Assembly (NCBI GenBank): GCA_026225945.1 | Contig: JAMJFZ010000881.1 | Span: 931,001-995,000, forward strand | Direction: 5' to 3' | Source of the DNA: Cricetomys ansorgei | Lineage: Eukaryota; Chordata; Mammalia; Rodentia; Nesomyidae | Length of the DNA stretch: 64,000 bases | Shown here: positions 19,769-31,053 of the stretch, one piece after another | Layout of the letters: each line of letters begins with the position of its first letter | How positions within the stretch are numbered: position 1 is the first letter of the stretch | Notes under the pieces: model-generated | The model's database searches: none | Seen by the model: the letters and a program-made list of their open reading frames with translations, nothing else | Told to the model about the DNA's origin: nothing | Made by a program: the position numbers and the translations under genes

Positions 19769-20513
19769 GGGGGTGACTGGTGTCCTGGGTAGGTCTGAGC
19801 CATTGTGGGGTGACTGATGTCCTGGGTAGGCCTGAGCCATTGGGGGGTGACTGATGTCCTGGGTAGGCCTGAGACATTGTGGGGTGACTGATGTCCTAGG
19901 TAGACCTGAGCCATTGGGGGGTGACTGATGTCCTGGGTAGATCTGAGCCATTGGGGGGTGACTGATGTTCTGGGTAGGCCTGAGCCATTGAGGGGTGACT
20001 GATGTCCTGGGTAGGCCTGAGCCATTGTGGGGTGACTGATGTCCTGGGTAGGCCTGAGCCATTGGGGGGGGGTGACTGATGTTCTGGGTAGGCCTGAGCC
20101 ATTGGGGGGTGACTGGTGTCCTGGGTAGGCCTGAGCCATTGGGGGGGGTGACTGATGTCCTGGGTAGGCCTGAGCCATTGAGGGGGGGGTGACTGATGTC
20201 CTGGGTAGGGTGACTGATGTCCTGGGTAGGCCTGAGCCACTGGGGGGTGACTGATGTCCTGGGTAGGCCTGAGCCACTGGGGTGTGACTGATGTCCTGGG
20301 TAGGCGTGAGCCACTGGGGGGTGACTGATGTCCCGGGTAGGCCTGAGCCATTGTGGTAGGGTGTGACTGATGTCCTGGGTAGGCCTGAGCCATTGTGGTA
20401 GGGTGTGACTGATGTCCTGGGTAGGCCTGAGCCATTGTGGTAGGGTGTGACTGATGTCCTGGGTAGGCCTGAGCCATTGTGGTAGGGTGTGACATGTCCT
20501 GGGTAGGCCTGAG
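19769..20513. repeat. Minisatellite, about 20 units of 37-42 bp
   Basis: Tandem array built on GTGACTGATGTCCTGGGTAG plus GCCTGAGCCATTGGGG. By eye there are 20 units, one truncated to about 20 bases near 20205-20224. Most units are 36-40 bases and vary in a G-run. The right-hand four carry a TGTGGTAGGGT spacer, making 42 bases, and are almost identical, so that end was copied most recently. CATT becomes CACT in units 13-15. No minus-strand frame of the unit contains a stop, so long nested open frames (up to 276 codons at 19699-20529) appear there; they encode degenerate repeats and are not genes. Confidence 0.95.
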
Positions 20514-21584
20514 ACTCGCAGTCACTCATTCTCAGCCCTTGAGCAGTGTGAGTTTCCCATTAGGTGTCACCACTGCAGAAGACGCTTCTCTGAACTCGGC
20601 CGAGAGCAACCCCAGGCAAAGGACATACACACAAACGCTTAGAAGCTGCTCCGGTGCTTAGCAAAACATCGGCAGTGCCTTCTCTCTGGGGCCCGAGGCT
20701 ACCTGTAAAGTCAGGCATTAAAAAAAGTTCAAATATGGAAAAGTTGAAGGCAAAAATTAAGTCACCATTTTGCCACTCCAATAAAGTAAGTTATTATTTT
20801 GTTGTGTATGTTTTTCTGTTTCCTTTTCTATCAAATCAGGACTATATTCTAACACTGTTCTTCATTTGTTATCCTGTCTTTTCTTGTAACCACGTAGTTT
20901 AGACATAGCCACATTTCAGGCTCTCCTGTGTTTTTTTTAATGGCTGTAAATGTTGCGCTGGTAAAATCTGCTATCATTTATGTAGCCGAGCTCTATCACT
21001 AGATAGTCCAACCTATATTTAAACACATGAAATTTGGATAAGCCTGGAAAATGAAGGTTATATAAAGGACAATTTTTTGCTTCAGGCTTTGGCTTCTCTC
21101 AGATGTGTAACTGATAATCTTTAGAGGATGTAAACTTTGAAGCAGACTATACGTGAGTCTCCAGAAAGTTTCTAGAGGGCCGCTTTGAAACTATGTCAAT
21201 AAAATGTCTAAACGAACTGATTACTGACTAGAAGAAGGCTGTCTAGGGAATGTTAAGCCACCATGGCGTTTTTCTGACAAACTCCTTTATTGTGGGAAAA
21301 GATGGGGCGTCTTTGACCTTGAGCTGGTTAACGCCACAGAGAAACATTAGCATAAAATACCTGGTTCCCTCTGCCTTAGTGGGTGGCCATGCCGGTGGGC
21401 AGAGGTCCTCATAGAGCCAGGCACTTGTTGGGGCAGTGATTTCTCACCACTTGACAGAGAAATCGTACATGCCACATTTTATTAAATTAAAAAAAAGACA
21501 GAATTTCCCGAATAACATGTCATCTTCACGTTCTTGGTCCGTGCAAACCATTAAAAAAGAAATTGAAGGCACTTAAAGTTTCCT
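20514..21584. other. Unique sequence
   Basis: No repeat or gene recognised. The only low-complexity stretches are short A- and T-runs. Confidence 0.45.
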
Positions 21585-21682
21585 TTTAGGCAGTGTCTTG
21601 TTACGTTCCCCAGGCTGGCTTATGTTCCAGTTCTTTTGCCTCTGCTTCCCAAGTGCTGAAGTCACATCCAGCATGGCACGGT
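21585..21682 (-). mobile_element. Old B1-family fragment
   Basis: Inverted, degraded: GTGTCTTGTTACGTTCCCCAGG, GCCTCTGCTTCCCAAGTGCTG and CATCCAGCATGGC. Confidence 0.55.
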
Positions 21683-21951
21683 TCTTTCATATCCAAGTGG
21701 TACGAGGTGTTCTTCCACCACCCAGGGGAACACGTGGCGAAGCAGTCGAGGTGTCGGAGTCGTATGAACTGACGCTGGAAACTGAGACAGTGCCGAAGTT
21801 CCCAGGCCCCGGAAGGTCTTAGCTTCAGCTTCACCCTCCAGTGTCTGTAAAGACAAAGTCTTCTCATTAAATGCATGTAAGATTGCCAGCACTCACCCCA
21901 GGCTACCTCCCATTGAGCACAAGAAATGAATTAACGGAATCTGAATAGCCA

Positions 21952-22335
21952 TGTGCGCTGGTTCGTGTTTTGGCATCTTGACACGAAGCCACAAATATCT
22001 GGGATCTTAACTGAGAAAATACCTCTGTAAGCTTGGCCTGTGGGCATTTTTTTTTTTTGATTAATAATTAATGGCTCAGCTCACTGTGAGCAGTGCCACC
22101 TGCTGGGCTGGAGGTCCTGGGTTAAGAAAGCAGGCTGAGCAAGCCATGAGGAGCAAGCCAGTAAGCAGCACCCCTCCATGGCCTCTGCATCAGCTCCTGC
22201 CTCCAGGTTCCTGTCTGAGCTCCTGCCCTGACTTCCTTGTATGATGAACTGTGCTGTGGGAGTGTATGTGAAGTAAACCCTTCCTCCCAAGTGCTTTGGG
22301 TTATAGTGTTTATCAGAGCATGGAAACTTGAGGGA
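21952..22335 (+). mobile_element. MaLR-type solo LTR, same family as 15012
   Basis: TGTGCGCTGGTTCGTG...CATCTTGACACGAAG at the left, then TGAGCAAGCCATGAGGAGC, CATGGCCTCTGCATCAGCTC and CCCTTCCTCCCAAG at the right. No second LTR or internal sequence follows, so it is probably a solo LTR. The middle is shortened and carries an inserted T-run. Confidence 0.75.
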
Positions 22336-23904
22336 GAAACCCTGCATCTGATGAAGTGTATCGTCCTTGAAACCAGATGTTTTTTGATGCCTTGTTTGTG
22401 GTGAGCTCCTCCGATCTTATGATTTCATTAGTAAGAGTGGCTAAAAAAATTACTAGATTGACATCTAATGTCAGGGTGAATGGCTTCTATTCTTCTCTGA
22501 GCACACCTTAATCCTAATGGAAGCTCCCTTCTGGATGTGCTAATGTGAGCCGGAACATACAATCAGCGGTGACGACTCTCTCACACAGAGCATTCCGGTT
22601 TCAGGATCCCCAGGCGCTCTCTCCAGATGCAGAGGTCTGGACCTTGTATCCTGGGCCAGCGCTTTTTCTCTCCGAGAGTTTTGAAAAGGTTTCGCTGTAC
22701 TGGTCACGGATCGATTGTGAAATTTTTGGATTCCTTCCCAGGAAATGCACTATGAGGCGAAGGGGTTTTTGATGGCTATATATTTATTTGTTTGTGTGAG
22801 AATTTTTCCAGTTGGCTAGGAATGTCTGACCTCTGACTGCATCCGAATTCTCATAATGCCACAAGTAAAACCTAAACTGGCCCTGCATTTCTACTCGGGA
22901 CTGCCGTTGACATAAATCTCAGTATAAATCTGTCAGAAAAGACGTTCCCGTCTGAGAAACAAAGTCCAAGTGCTCAAAGGTGGTAGAAAGAAGTGTCAGA
23001 AAAAGAAACAAACACCATTCCTTCCCTATTAACCTGAGAAGTTTCTAGATTTTAGGGAAAAAGAAATAGCCCAGTGCCTGGAGATTTAGTGCGAGCTTTA
23101 AGTGTCTAGGTTTAGTAAGTTCTGTCGCCATACGGAGGGATGTCTGTTTCTTGAACTCAGCAAGCTCACCAGGCTTTGGGGACAGCCTAATGCAAAGAGA
23201 ATGTCTCAGTCTGATTGCTCCAGAACCTGAAAGATCTGCAGCTAAGCCCCTCCCTTCCCTCTCCCCGCTTCCATTCCCTCTGCTAAGTTAACTTCCTGTA
23301 AGTACCATTGCATTAGCTTCAACACATCTCTGCAGATCTGTCACAAAGCCTGCATCACCCTGGGGACACACAGGCGGACTCCTGCTTTCTGGAAAGCCCA
23401 GTCTCCATTCTTAGTCCAGACTCCCAGCTGGACCGTTCTGGCTGCGGTTTTCACAGTCCTTGAGGTCTTTTCTTCTTCTTCCACTTAGCACACGTTAGCA
23501 GACCTTTATAACCGAAGTTGTCCCTTCTGCTTGGTGCTCACTTCTCTCCCTCGGGCATTTTTTCCTTCCTTTTTTGACTATGTGGCAAATGTGAAAAATA
23601 ATAAATGAAATTTTTATTTTTATCAGGTGGGATGTTACCTCTGAAAGAGTGAGCATTACAGTCTTATTGAGTTTGTGTTCCCTGAGGACTTAGTAATAGG
23701 AAGCGAATATTTAAAGTCTAACGGGGACTTTCAATGACTTAGTTTAAGGTCAAAGGTGCAGGTGTGAACATAGCCCAAGCCGTTCATAAATATTTGAGAC
23801 TGAGAAGTACTTCTCTTAAATGAATTCCAGAGAAGTAAAGCATATAAATTATAAAGCCCTTGTAAGAATGTGTGAAAGGTTCATTTGATTTGATTTTACT
23901 ATTT
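22336..23904. other. Unique sequence
   Basis: About 1.5 kb without a recognised repeat. CCCTCCCTTCCCTCTCCCC near 23248 is a short pyrimidine run. No convincing gene. Confidence 0.45.
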
Positions 23905-24110
23905 TTTAAAAGACTTAGCGTTCTTACTCATTTATGCGTATGTGTGAGTTCGTGCGCATCTGCAGAGGCCGGAAGAAGTCGTCAGCTCCCCTAGAGTGTG
24001 TGTTACAGGCGGTTACGAGCCATCCTTCCTGGGTTCTGGGATCCAAATTCTGGTCCTCTGCCCAGCAGAACAGCAAGGGCTCTTACTAGCGAGGCTGTCC
24101 TCCAGCCACA
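23905..24110 (-). mobile_element. B2-family SINE
   Basis: Inverted B2: GCATCTGCAGAGGCCGGAAG, GTTACAGGCGGTTACGAGCC, TCCAAATTCTGGTCCTCTGC and GAGGCTGTCCTCCAGCC. Confidence 0.85.
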
Positions 24111-24117
24111 TTTTACA

Positions 24118-24232
24118 GTACTTTGTGGAAATACGGTCTCAACTGTGTACCCCAGGGTGGCTAGAACACCAGGCGTGCTGGCTTACAGGCACATGCCTCA
24201 CACCGGGCCCAGAAAGGCTCATTCGGTGATGT
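24118..24232 (-). mobile_element. B1-like remnant
   Basis: Weak inverted B1 resemblance: GTGTACCCCAGGGTGGCTAG and TGCTGGCTTACAGGCACATGCC. Confidence 0.4.
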
Positions 24233-26352
24233 GTGCGGCATACCCGCCAGCTGCGCCACTGTCATTTCGGGACCATTCCCCCATCCTGCTCACTTGGGAC
24301 GGTAACGTCAACCCCTAGGGTTGTTAGGACAGACGGAGTCGGAAAGGGAAGCAGACACTTTGGTGAGATATCTCTTGACCACTGCTTACACCTCATTCAT
24401 GGCCTTGCTGTGACTAACATTTCTCATTTCCCAGCAGCACCTGGGGCAGGGAGCAGTCCACCGATGCTATCGGAAAAGACACCAGCTTGAGAGCTGGCCG
24501 CTCAACCTTCCCCGGCTCGTGCAGCCGAGGACTGTGCGGCCCTCTTGACACCAATCTTAACGGAATAGCGTTTTTTAAAAATAGTGGTCCTTGACTATTG
24601 TAATATAAAGGTCACCAAGTACGGAAAAACATTGTTCTGGTTGCATCACTCCATCTACTGAAGAAAAAAGTTCAAAGGCTGGTCCCCCACCATGTCACAC
24701 ATCCCCGCCCCCAGATTTAGGAACATTGTGAACTTAAATAGGAAGCGGAGATACTGCAGAAGTTCCCCGAACTTCTCAAAATTAGATTAGATTGGCTTGA
24801 TCTTCTAGTGTCCGTAAAGGAAATGCCTCCTCAGTTTTGTTTGGATTTCCTACTCTTTAATTCCTCATGCTCTGCCTTGTGCTTACTTTTTTGCTTAGAT
24901 AAACCCAGTGTTGAGTCAAGAAGCTCAGGCCGCCCCCCATCCCCCCAAGCATTTTAAAGTCATTGATTGGCTAATGCTCCTCCTGAGGTGTCTGTCATCC
25001 TGCCTGCTCTACTGCTCCTTTTGTCTTCTCCGGGCCTTTAGGGCACAGGCTCCTCTTATAATCCCCTGGCTGAGTACTGCACATGCTCCCGAGAGCCGGA
25101 GCCTTTCCTCTGCTCATGTCCTGAGCAGCAGTGGTCTCTCCTGGACAGTTCCCACAAGCGTGCGGCCCGCTGCTTGCCTGGCTCCCTCGATATACCTGGC
25201 AGTCTTTGCTCCTCAGTAAAGTCTCTGTGTTCGCGTCAAACAGTGGTGCGTGTGTATGGGGCGTGTCGTTGCCAAAATCACGAATGTGGCTTGCAGTGTC
25301 TGGGCGTTGAAAGTCGGCTTGGAGAATAAAAGCTCTGGTGGCCTCTTGGCTTCAAAATCCAAGACATTGATTATTATTCCCACACTATTTCATTAAATTA
25401 GTGAATCTACTTACTTTCCATATTTTGATGCTTTTATCTCTCAGTTAACCAAAGCTTAAAGGTTTTGCCCATCAAGAAAAATAACGCACACCTTTGTTTA
25501 TTCCGAATGTTTCTACTGAAATGTTAAGCGTATACCTTATCTATTATAGTTTAGGTCGCAGTCAACGAATCTGAAATAGTTAATATTTCATAGGCATTGA
25601 TCTTTTCTGCTCTTGGCTTTGAGCGTCCTGTACAGAATAATGCTGATCAGACCCTGAGTTTTATCTTAGGGATCTCTTACGGCGTGGGCGTGGGGACTTT
25701 ACGGACAGTCACTACTTCCTCCCCCCTTCTTGTCCTCTTATCAGTGCCATTTACGAATGGGTTTGATGTTGCAGAGACACCTGCCCGGTCCCTCCTTGCT
25801 GGACTGTAGGAGAGAAAGCGCTGACATGCTGTTTAAAAGTTAGTGGGGATTCTTCACAGAACATTTTGCCGTAAAGAACGCTTGGAGATGGAAATCACTT
25901 CTAACCGCTGAGTTAAGATGTAGGCTTGGGGATAATTTGGGATGTAATTGGGCCATACTGGGAATCGAGTATGTAGTAGTGCTTATACTTTCTTCGTAAC
26001 CACTGAATTCTCTTACAAAATTCCCCTCCCTCCCTCCTCATACATTTCCTAATAATTAAGCTCTGCACCAAAGAGTTTATTGTGGTGACCACTGGCACGT
26101 ATAGAGTTAGTATCCGCTGGTCTTGTATTTTGGATAAGAGTCTAACTTGCAGAGAATTCTGGCTTGCAAGAAACTCTCATTGAAATTGGAAATATCAAAA
26201 GGAGCAGAAACACTCCTGGTTCTCATAGAGCTTAAGAGTGTAGAGACAGATGAGACCAGGGAGCTGGGAAAACAGCCATGACAGACTGCAGAGTGGCGGC
26301 TTCCCTAGAGACTGTCAGCAGGGTTGTACAGAGGCGAAGCGCAACCCTCCTC

Positions 26353-26353
<1 letters not shown>
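24233..26353. other. Unique sequence
   Basis: About 2.1 kb with no recognised repeat. The stretch 24960-25240 is relatively GC-rich and ends in AGTAAAGTCTCTGTGTTCGC, but I cannot assign it. Open frames here are short and domainless. Confidence 0.4.

Positions 26354-26402
<49 letters not shown>
26354..26402. repeat. (CA)n microsatellite
   Basis: About 48 bases of pure CA. It creates Thr-His and Cys-Val repeats in chance frames. Confidence 0.95.
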
Positions 26403-27539
26403 GGTGAAACCGGGGGAGAAGTCGCTGGTAGAATCTTTGTGGCACTGCAAACAGTGGCCAACGAGGGGGCAGGAACGGATTCACTGCAGAAGACAACGTG
26501 TTGGTTACAGATCCCTTAGAAAAGATCGTGAAATAAAATGATGGAGACCTTCCAACTTTGTTCTTTTCAAAGCCATTTTGATTGCCACTGGTCCTCTGCA
26601 GCCCCATATGGATTTTAGAACCTTCCATTTAAACTTCTACATGAAATCCTACTTGGACGATGAACTCAAGGTGAGGAAGCAGGAGTTTACCGAGTCGAGT
26701 TGGAAACCGAAGAGTCACCCAGGAGGCCCCTGGGAACACTGGCCTTGTTCCAGTGCTTCTGGGAAGTCAGCTCAAATGGGCTGTGTAGGAGCGTGTGTAG
26801 AAGCCTAGAGAAGGGCTTGTTCCTAGCGGTTACCCTGTGAATTTATAGCAGGCGTCTGGTCTTGGGGTGCTGCTGGTCAGTGGAGCCAGTGATGGGAGGA
26901 ACGGTGGTCACGGAGGCAGTGGACTCATAGGATGCGGGGTTGAGAAGACACGAGCAGAGAGTGGCACTTACTACTTGTTTCTCTCTTCCAGCATGTGTAC
27001 ACGTATACACAGAGATCGTGGCTACTTCAGTCTCCGAAGTTTGTACAAGTTGCTCTTTTAGCTTTTACCAAACGCAGAACTGACTAGGGATGGAGATTCT
27101 AAAATGTGGTCCCAATGCTCAGGTGGGCCCAACAAAAAGCATCTCGTCTTTTGTTCATTTACCACCATCGTCTTTGCTCATCAAACCCCGCTGGCCGTCT
27201 GTCCTTGATGTCCGTGAACAACAGCCCTGCCTCTTCTTTCCCGCTGCCTTTCCTCCTTGGTTCAAGCACTCACACTTTTTATGTCTGGATGGCTCTAATT
27301 GCTGTCGACTTGCGAGCCCAGGGGCTCCCCTCTACAGACCACTCTTAATGAACTGCCACATGATGGTCCTATTTGAGTGTCACCCCCAACTCCTCCCCTC
27401 AGTAACCTGTCATGTCCTTTACAAAGGAAAAACGGCCTCCTCGTTCTCTTCCCTCACGCCGCTCTCAGCCTCTCGTGGGCTTTGCCGCAATGTTCACAGT
27501 CCTTAGCGTGACATGGGTGATGGTTAGATGTGTCCAAAT
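26403..27539. other. Unique sequence
   Basis: No repeat recognised. The frame at 27090-27506 (138 codons) shows no family features and no other sign of coding. Confidence 0.4.
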
Positions 27540-27740
27540 ATGAAAAAAAATTAAGTTGGAATTCTACCTTAGCCACTTAAAGTGTGTGACCTGGACAAGC
27601 CACCTGATGTATCTGGGTTTATAGTTTTTAAACTATAAAATGGAAGGGGGCTAATGATAGCCCTTATCCCAACAGTTCTGGTTAGGATTTAATGAGACGT
27701 AAAGCACCCCGTGTACTCCTAGCATGTGCTCAGTTTGCGG
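27540..27740 (+). mobile_element. MIR SINE
   Basis: Good MIR order: TAGCCACTTAAAGTGTGTGACC, then AACTATAAAATGGAAGGGGGC, CTAATGATAGCCCTTATCCC, TAGGATTTAATGAGACGTAA and AGCACCCCGTGTAC. Confidence 0.8.
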
Positions 27741-28352
27741 TAACTGACGCTGAAAGGTTATTCCTTTCATACTGCTGTCGCCCTCCAGTTTGCATCCTGC
27801 TTTAATGACGTTTCCACCAAACTTATTCTTCACATTGTGACCCATCCTCCTCCCCCCCTGGCTAGGACATGCTCATTTCCCACTTCTCCCTGCTTCCTAG
27901 AAGAGCCCCCAGATTCCTCAGCCTTGAGGATATCATAATAAATTATATTTATTGCTAATTACCTAGTCTCACCACAAATATCTCCAATATCTCCAGGGTT
28001 CTCCATAGAAACAGGACCGGTCGGTGAGATACAGACATACACAAATATATCAGGGGTGATCTATTATGAAAATTGAATCATGTGACTGTGGAGTCTGACA
28101 TGACCCACATGCACAACACTTGTTTTTCTGGTTCCGGCTTACTTTGTTTAATAAAATTATGTCCAGTTCTCTCTGATGCCAGTTGCATTTGACAGAGAAG
28201 ACAAGTAATTACTCTCTGAATTTTTTCTCATAAATTTCAGATTTCCATGTCTTTAGCATGTTTGAAATAAGTATATCTGTAAAGAAAATTTCATATTTTT
28301 GTATTAACAATAATTTAATTTCTTAAAATCAACATTAAAATCTAGTACTAAT
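27741..28352. other. Unique sequence with an ancient-repeat scrap
   Basis: Around 28000-28110, GGGTTCTCCATAGAAACAGG followed by a nearby TATCAGGGGTGATCTATTATG resembles an old eutherian repeat whose class I cannot fix. The rest is anonymous. Confidence 0.4.
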
Positions 28353-28673
28353 TGTAGTAGTACACTTACTGTGGCAGCTCACCGAAGGACTCGGAGGCAT
28401 TTCATACGTGCGAACCCTGCCAGTCCTCAGCAGAGGGGACCGCTATCATGGCCAGCATCGTACTAGACAGTGGAGCCCTGAGCGTCTCATCTCAGGTGTT
28501 TTTATTGATCCCCAAGCTCCTCAGGTGTTTTATTGATAGCACGTGCAATTAAACATCCCCCATACAAAGTCAACACCTGCAAACAATACAAAACACTAAG
28601 ACCTAGGCAGCCCCTCACCCAACAATGCACAAAACAACCATTATAAACATAACTAAAAATAAACTTCTGCAAT
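28353..28673 (-). mobile_element. 320-bp LTR-like element, copy 1
   Basis: One of three related copies in the window. On the plus strand it begins TGTAGTAGTACAC and ends near ACTTCTGCAA. Shared landmarks are GTGGCAGCTCA, CTCAGCAGAGG, TCAGGTGTTTTTATTGAT and CCCCTCACCCA. Read on the minus strand there is a polyadenylation-like AATAAA and TG/CA-like ends, so a solo LTR on the minus strand is the best guess. Family unknown to me. Confidence 0.65.
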
Positions 28674-28842
28674 AGTTTTCCCCTTTCTATATAAGGCAAT
28701 AAATATTGCTTTATTTCTACAACACAATTTAACACTACACCAGCAAAACTGTTTACAAGATGAGCAGTCAAAAGGACAGGATCAAATGAAACCAAACATC
28801 TATCAAGCTTTTCACCACGTCTTTGGACGGCAGAAAAACATT

Positions 28843-29150
28843 ATCAATGTCCAATTATCCAGAATTCACTCATGATCTTCTGCGCTCCCCCAAAGCGCTT
28901 GGGTCAGATCACTTCTGTGGCTCTGCCCTCTGCAGCACACACAGCTCGTCCTCCAGGTTCTGGCTGGCTACACCCCACTGCTGCTGCTGTTCTTGGTGGT
29001 CATCCCAAGGTACTGGCATCTTGAGAACACTGGGGTCCCTTGCTGCAACTGGGCTGCACTTTCACCAATAGCCTCTCCTGGGCTCTCTTCATGGTGCCAC
29101 GTCTCAACTTCCTTGCATGACCCCTTCAACCATAGATGTTAAATCTAAGC
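28843..29150 (-). mobile_element. MaLR internal fragment
   Basis: Matches, inverted, the MaLR internal sequence at about 16280-16525. Shared landmarks include GCCTCTCCTGGGCTCTCTTC, GGTACTGGCATCTTGAGAAC and CTCTGCAGCACACACAGCT. No LTR flanks it directly. Confidence 0.75.
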
Positions 29151-29444
29151 ACTTCCATGGGCTGTTCACATTGATGTGTTCTAAAAAGCTGTCTCTTTTT
29201 CAAGGAAGCTCTTGCTTTGGTTTAAGTAAGAGTCTGGATAAATACAGAAACGATTGGTTTCGACATCCTGCGTGCTGTTAGGCTTGTGATTCTGACGCCT
29301 GCCCAGCGTGTCATAACGCCAAGATGACGGAGAGCGGCTTCAGTGTTTTTGTATCTTATAAATGGGTAAGAATAGAATGAATCTCACTGGAGAAATGGGC
29401 AAGAGCAAGAAAAGGAGAACTAAAAATAGCCGGGGAGGCTAAGA
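29151..29444. other. Unique sequence
   Basis: No repeat or gene recognised. Confidence 0.4.
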
Positions 29445-29640
29445 TGAGAGCGTGTACACTGTGGAAAACACTTGACCTCACTAGTAAGGAATTCCGAACT
29501 GACCCAACAAGGAGGTATCGTCTGATGCCGCCACCGTGTCAGGGTGTGAGGGAGCGGACACTCTCACCCCGGCCGCTGGCGGTGTAGATCTGTGCACCAC
29601 CTGGGAGTCGGCGATACGGACGAAAAGGCTCACAGGTCCC
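29445..29640 (+). mobile_element. Old L1M-type fragment, degraded
   Basis: The order AGTAAGGAATTCCGAACTGA, CAACAAGGAGGTATCGTCTG and GGTGTAGATCTGTGCACCAC follows the ORF2 3' end of old mammalian L1 (a host of CpGs replace the usual TG/CA). Low but reasoned call. Confidence 0.4.
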
Positions 29641-30194
29641 TTCGCTCTGCCTCTGCCCCACCCTAGAAATTTGTTAAAAGGGAATAAGAGGCCAACCACA
29701 GAGGTGCAAGTGGAGGGGATTCACTCAGCCAGCTGGTGAAGGGGCACTGGGCCGGGCGGGGGTGGCGGGGTGAGACCCTTTTCTCTGACACCCTGTTTCT
29801 GCGGGACTGCCACCTCTGTGTGTGTGTGCGTGCTTTCACTCAGGTCCTTTAGGGTGGAAGAAGAGACTTGTTGAGTTGGGAGGCAGGATTCTGTCTCTAC
29901 TGCTGCACTTTGGGGTCTGGCTGCCTGCAGAGAGTCTGAGCGTCAGGCCTGCTGAGATGACTTTCGTGGGAAGACCTCCCTTGGCTGGGGAGGCCTGAAT
30001 GTGTGCGGCTCTGCCTGTGCCCCTGGGGACGATCTCTTTAGTTCCAGGCGCTGTGCTCAGAATCTCAGTGGATGCACAGCCAAGCCGTGCCGTCCCTCCG
30101 ACCTTCATCTACAAAAGGGCTGACGATAAATTCTATGTCTGACCCGCCTCTGTTGCTCAGTTGCTATTGAACTGCAGTTTATTAACTTAACAAG
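29641..30194. other. Unique, GC-richer sequence
   Basis: GGGCCGGGCGGGGGTGGCGG near 29749 is a GC-rich spot with possible Sp1-like boxes. No transcript evidence is visible. Confidence 0.4.
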
Positions 30195-30264
30195 GCCACA
30201 GCAACAATGAAACAAAATCTGAATATCTCTGTCCCAGTTTCATTTTCCTTGGCCTTGACAAAGA

Positions 30265-30512
30265 GAAGTCTATGGAGCAGGGGTTTGTCTGGCTTACAGT
30301 TCCAGGCTTCACCCTCCAGGCTCCTGCTGTTCTTTGGCTGTGAGACAAGCTTCTGGGTAAGAGGTAGTGCTGTGTGGATTAGCAGGGGGCTGCCTTCAAG
30401 GTCCCGCCTCTCAAGTTCTTGCCCTGACTCCCCTTCATTATAGACTGTGATCTGGAACTGTAAGTTCAAGAAAATCATTTCCTCCCTAAGTCATTCATAA
30501 CATATTTTGTGA
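30265..30512. mobile_element. Rearranged MaLR-type LTR fragments
   Basis: GGTTTGTCTGGCTTACAGTTCC (near 30281) fits the inverted start of the LTR family, while CTCAAGTTCTTGCCCTGACTC and GACTGTGATCTGGAACTGTAAG (30411-30464) fit its end in the plus orientation. Two fragments in opposite orientations appear joined. Confidence 0.5.
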
Positions 30513-30740
30513 AGAAAGTCAGAAAATCTGATAATAGATAAAAAATTTCTTCATGCATCTAATAGGAGTGAGAGGAATCAAACAGAGGGAACCAGGATGA
30601 GTCTGGGAAGAGCACAGCACTGCCCGAGAGAGGACCTGTGAACCCCTGCTTTTCTCAGCCACGGGAAGTGGTTCTGAAGGGGTTACTGGACTCTCTAAAA
30701 TGTTTAACTTTGTTTAAAGTGAGAAACACCCGCTCATGAC

Positions 30741-31053
30741 TGTAGTTGTACACCTACGGTGGCAGCTCATCAACAGAGCCTCGGTGGCACTTTCGTAGAC
30801 GAAAGCCCTCCCTGCCGGACCTCAGCGGAGGGAACCATGCTGACTGCAAGCGCCATCCTGCCAATGAACCCCGAGCTCTCAGATCAGGTGTTTTTATTGA
30901 TTCAGCACTCCTCAGGTGCAGATCATGAGCAATCAAACCTCCCCCACAGAAATCCAACACCTGCAGACAACACAAAATGCCCTAGACGGCTCCTCACCCA
31001 GTAGTGCATAAAACAATTATTTTATATATAACTAAAAGTAAATTTCTGCAACA
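30741..31053 (-). mobile_element. 320-bp LTR-like element, copy 2
   Basis: Begins TGTAGTTGTACACC and ends AATTTCTGCAACA. It is the copy with the clearest polyadenylation signal when read on the minus strand (TCAATAAAAACACCTGA). It lies about 2.07 kb from copy 1 in the same orientation. Confidence 0.7.

Noticed and set aside
19769..20513. CRISPR-like array
   Set aside because: Units are directly adjacent variants with no distinct spacers of constant length, and the DNA is mammalian. It is a minisatellite.
19699..20529. 276-codon minus-strand frame as a repeat protein
   Set aside because: It is the minisatellite read through; all three minus frames are open because the unit lacks stops, so openness is not evidence of coding.
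24960..25240. Possible LTR or short exon
   Set aside because: GC-richer and ending in AGTAAAGTCTC, but no TG/CA ends, flanking duplication or convincing frame.
27090..27506. 138-codon plus-strand frame
   Set aside because: Two overlapping plus frames are open here, with no domain, and there is no splice or CpG context.
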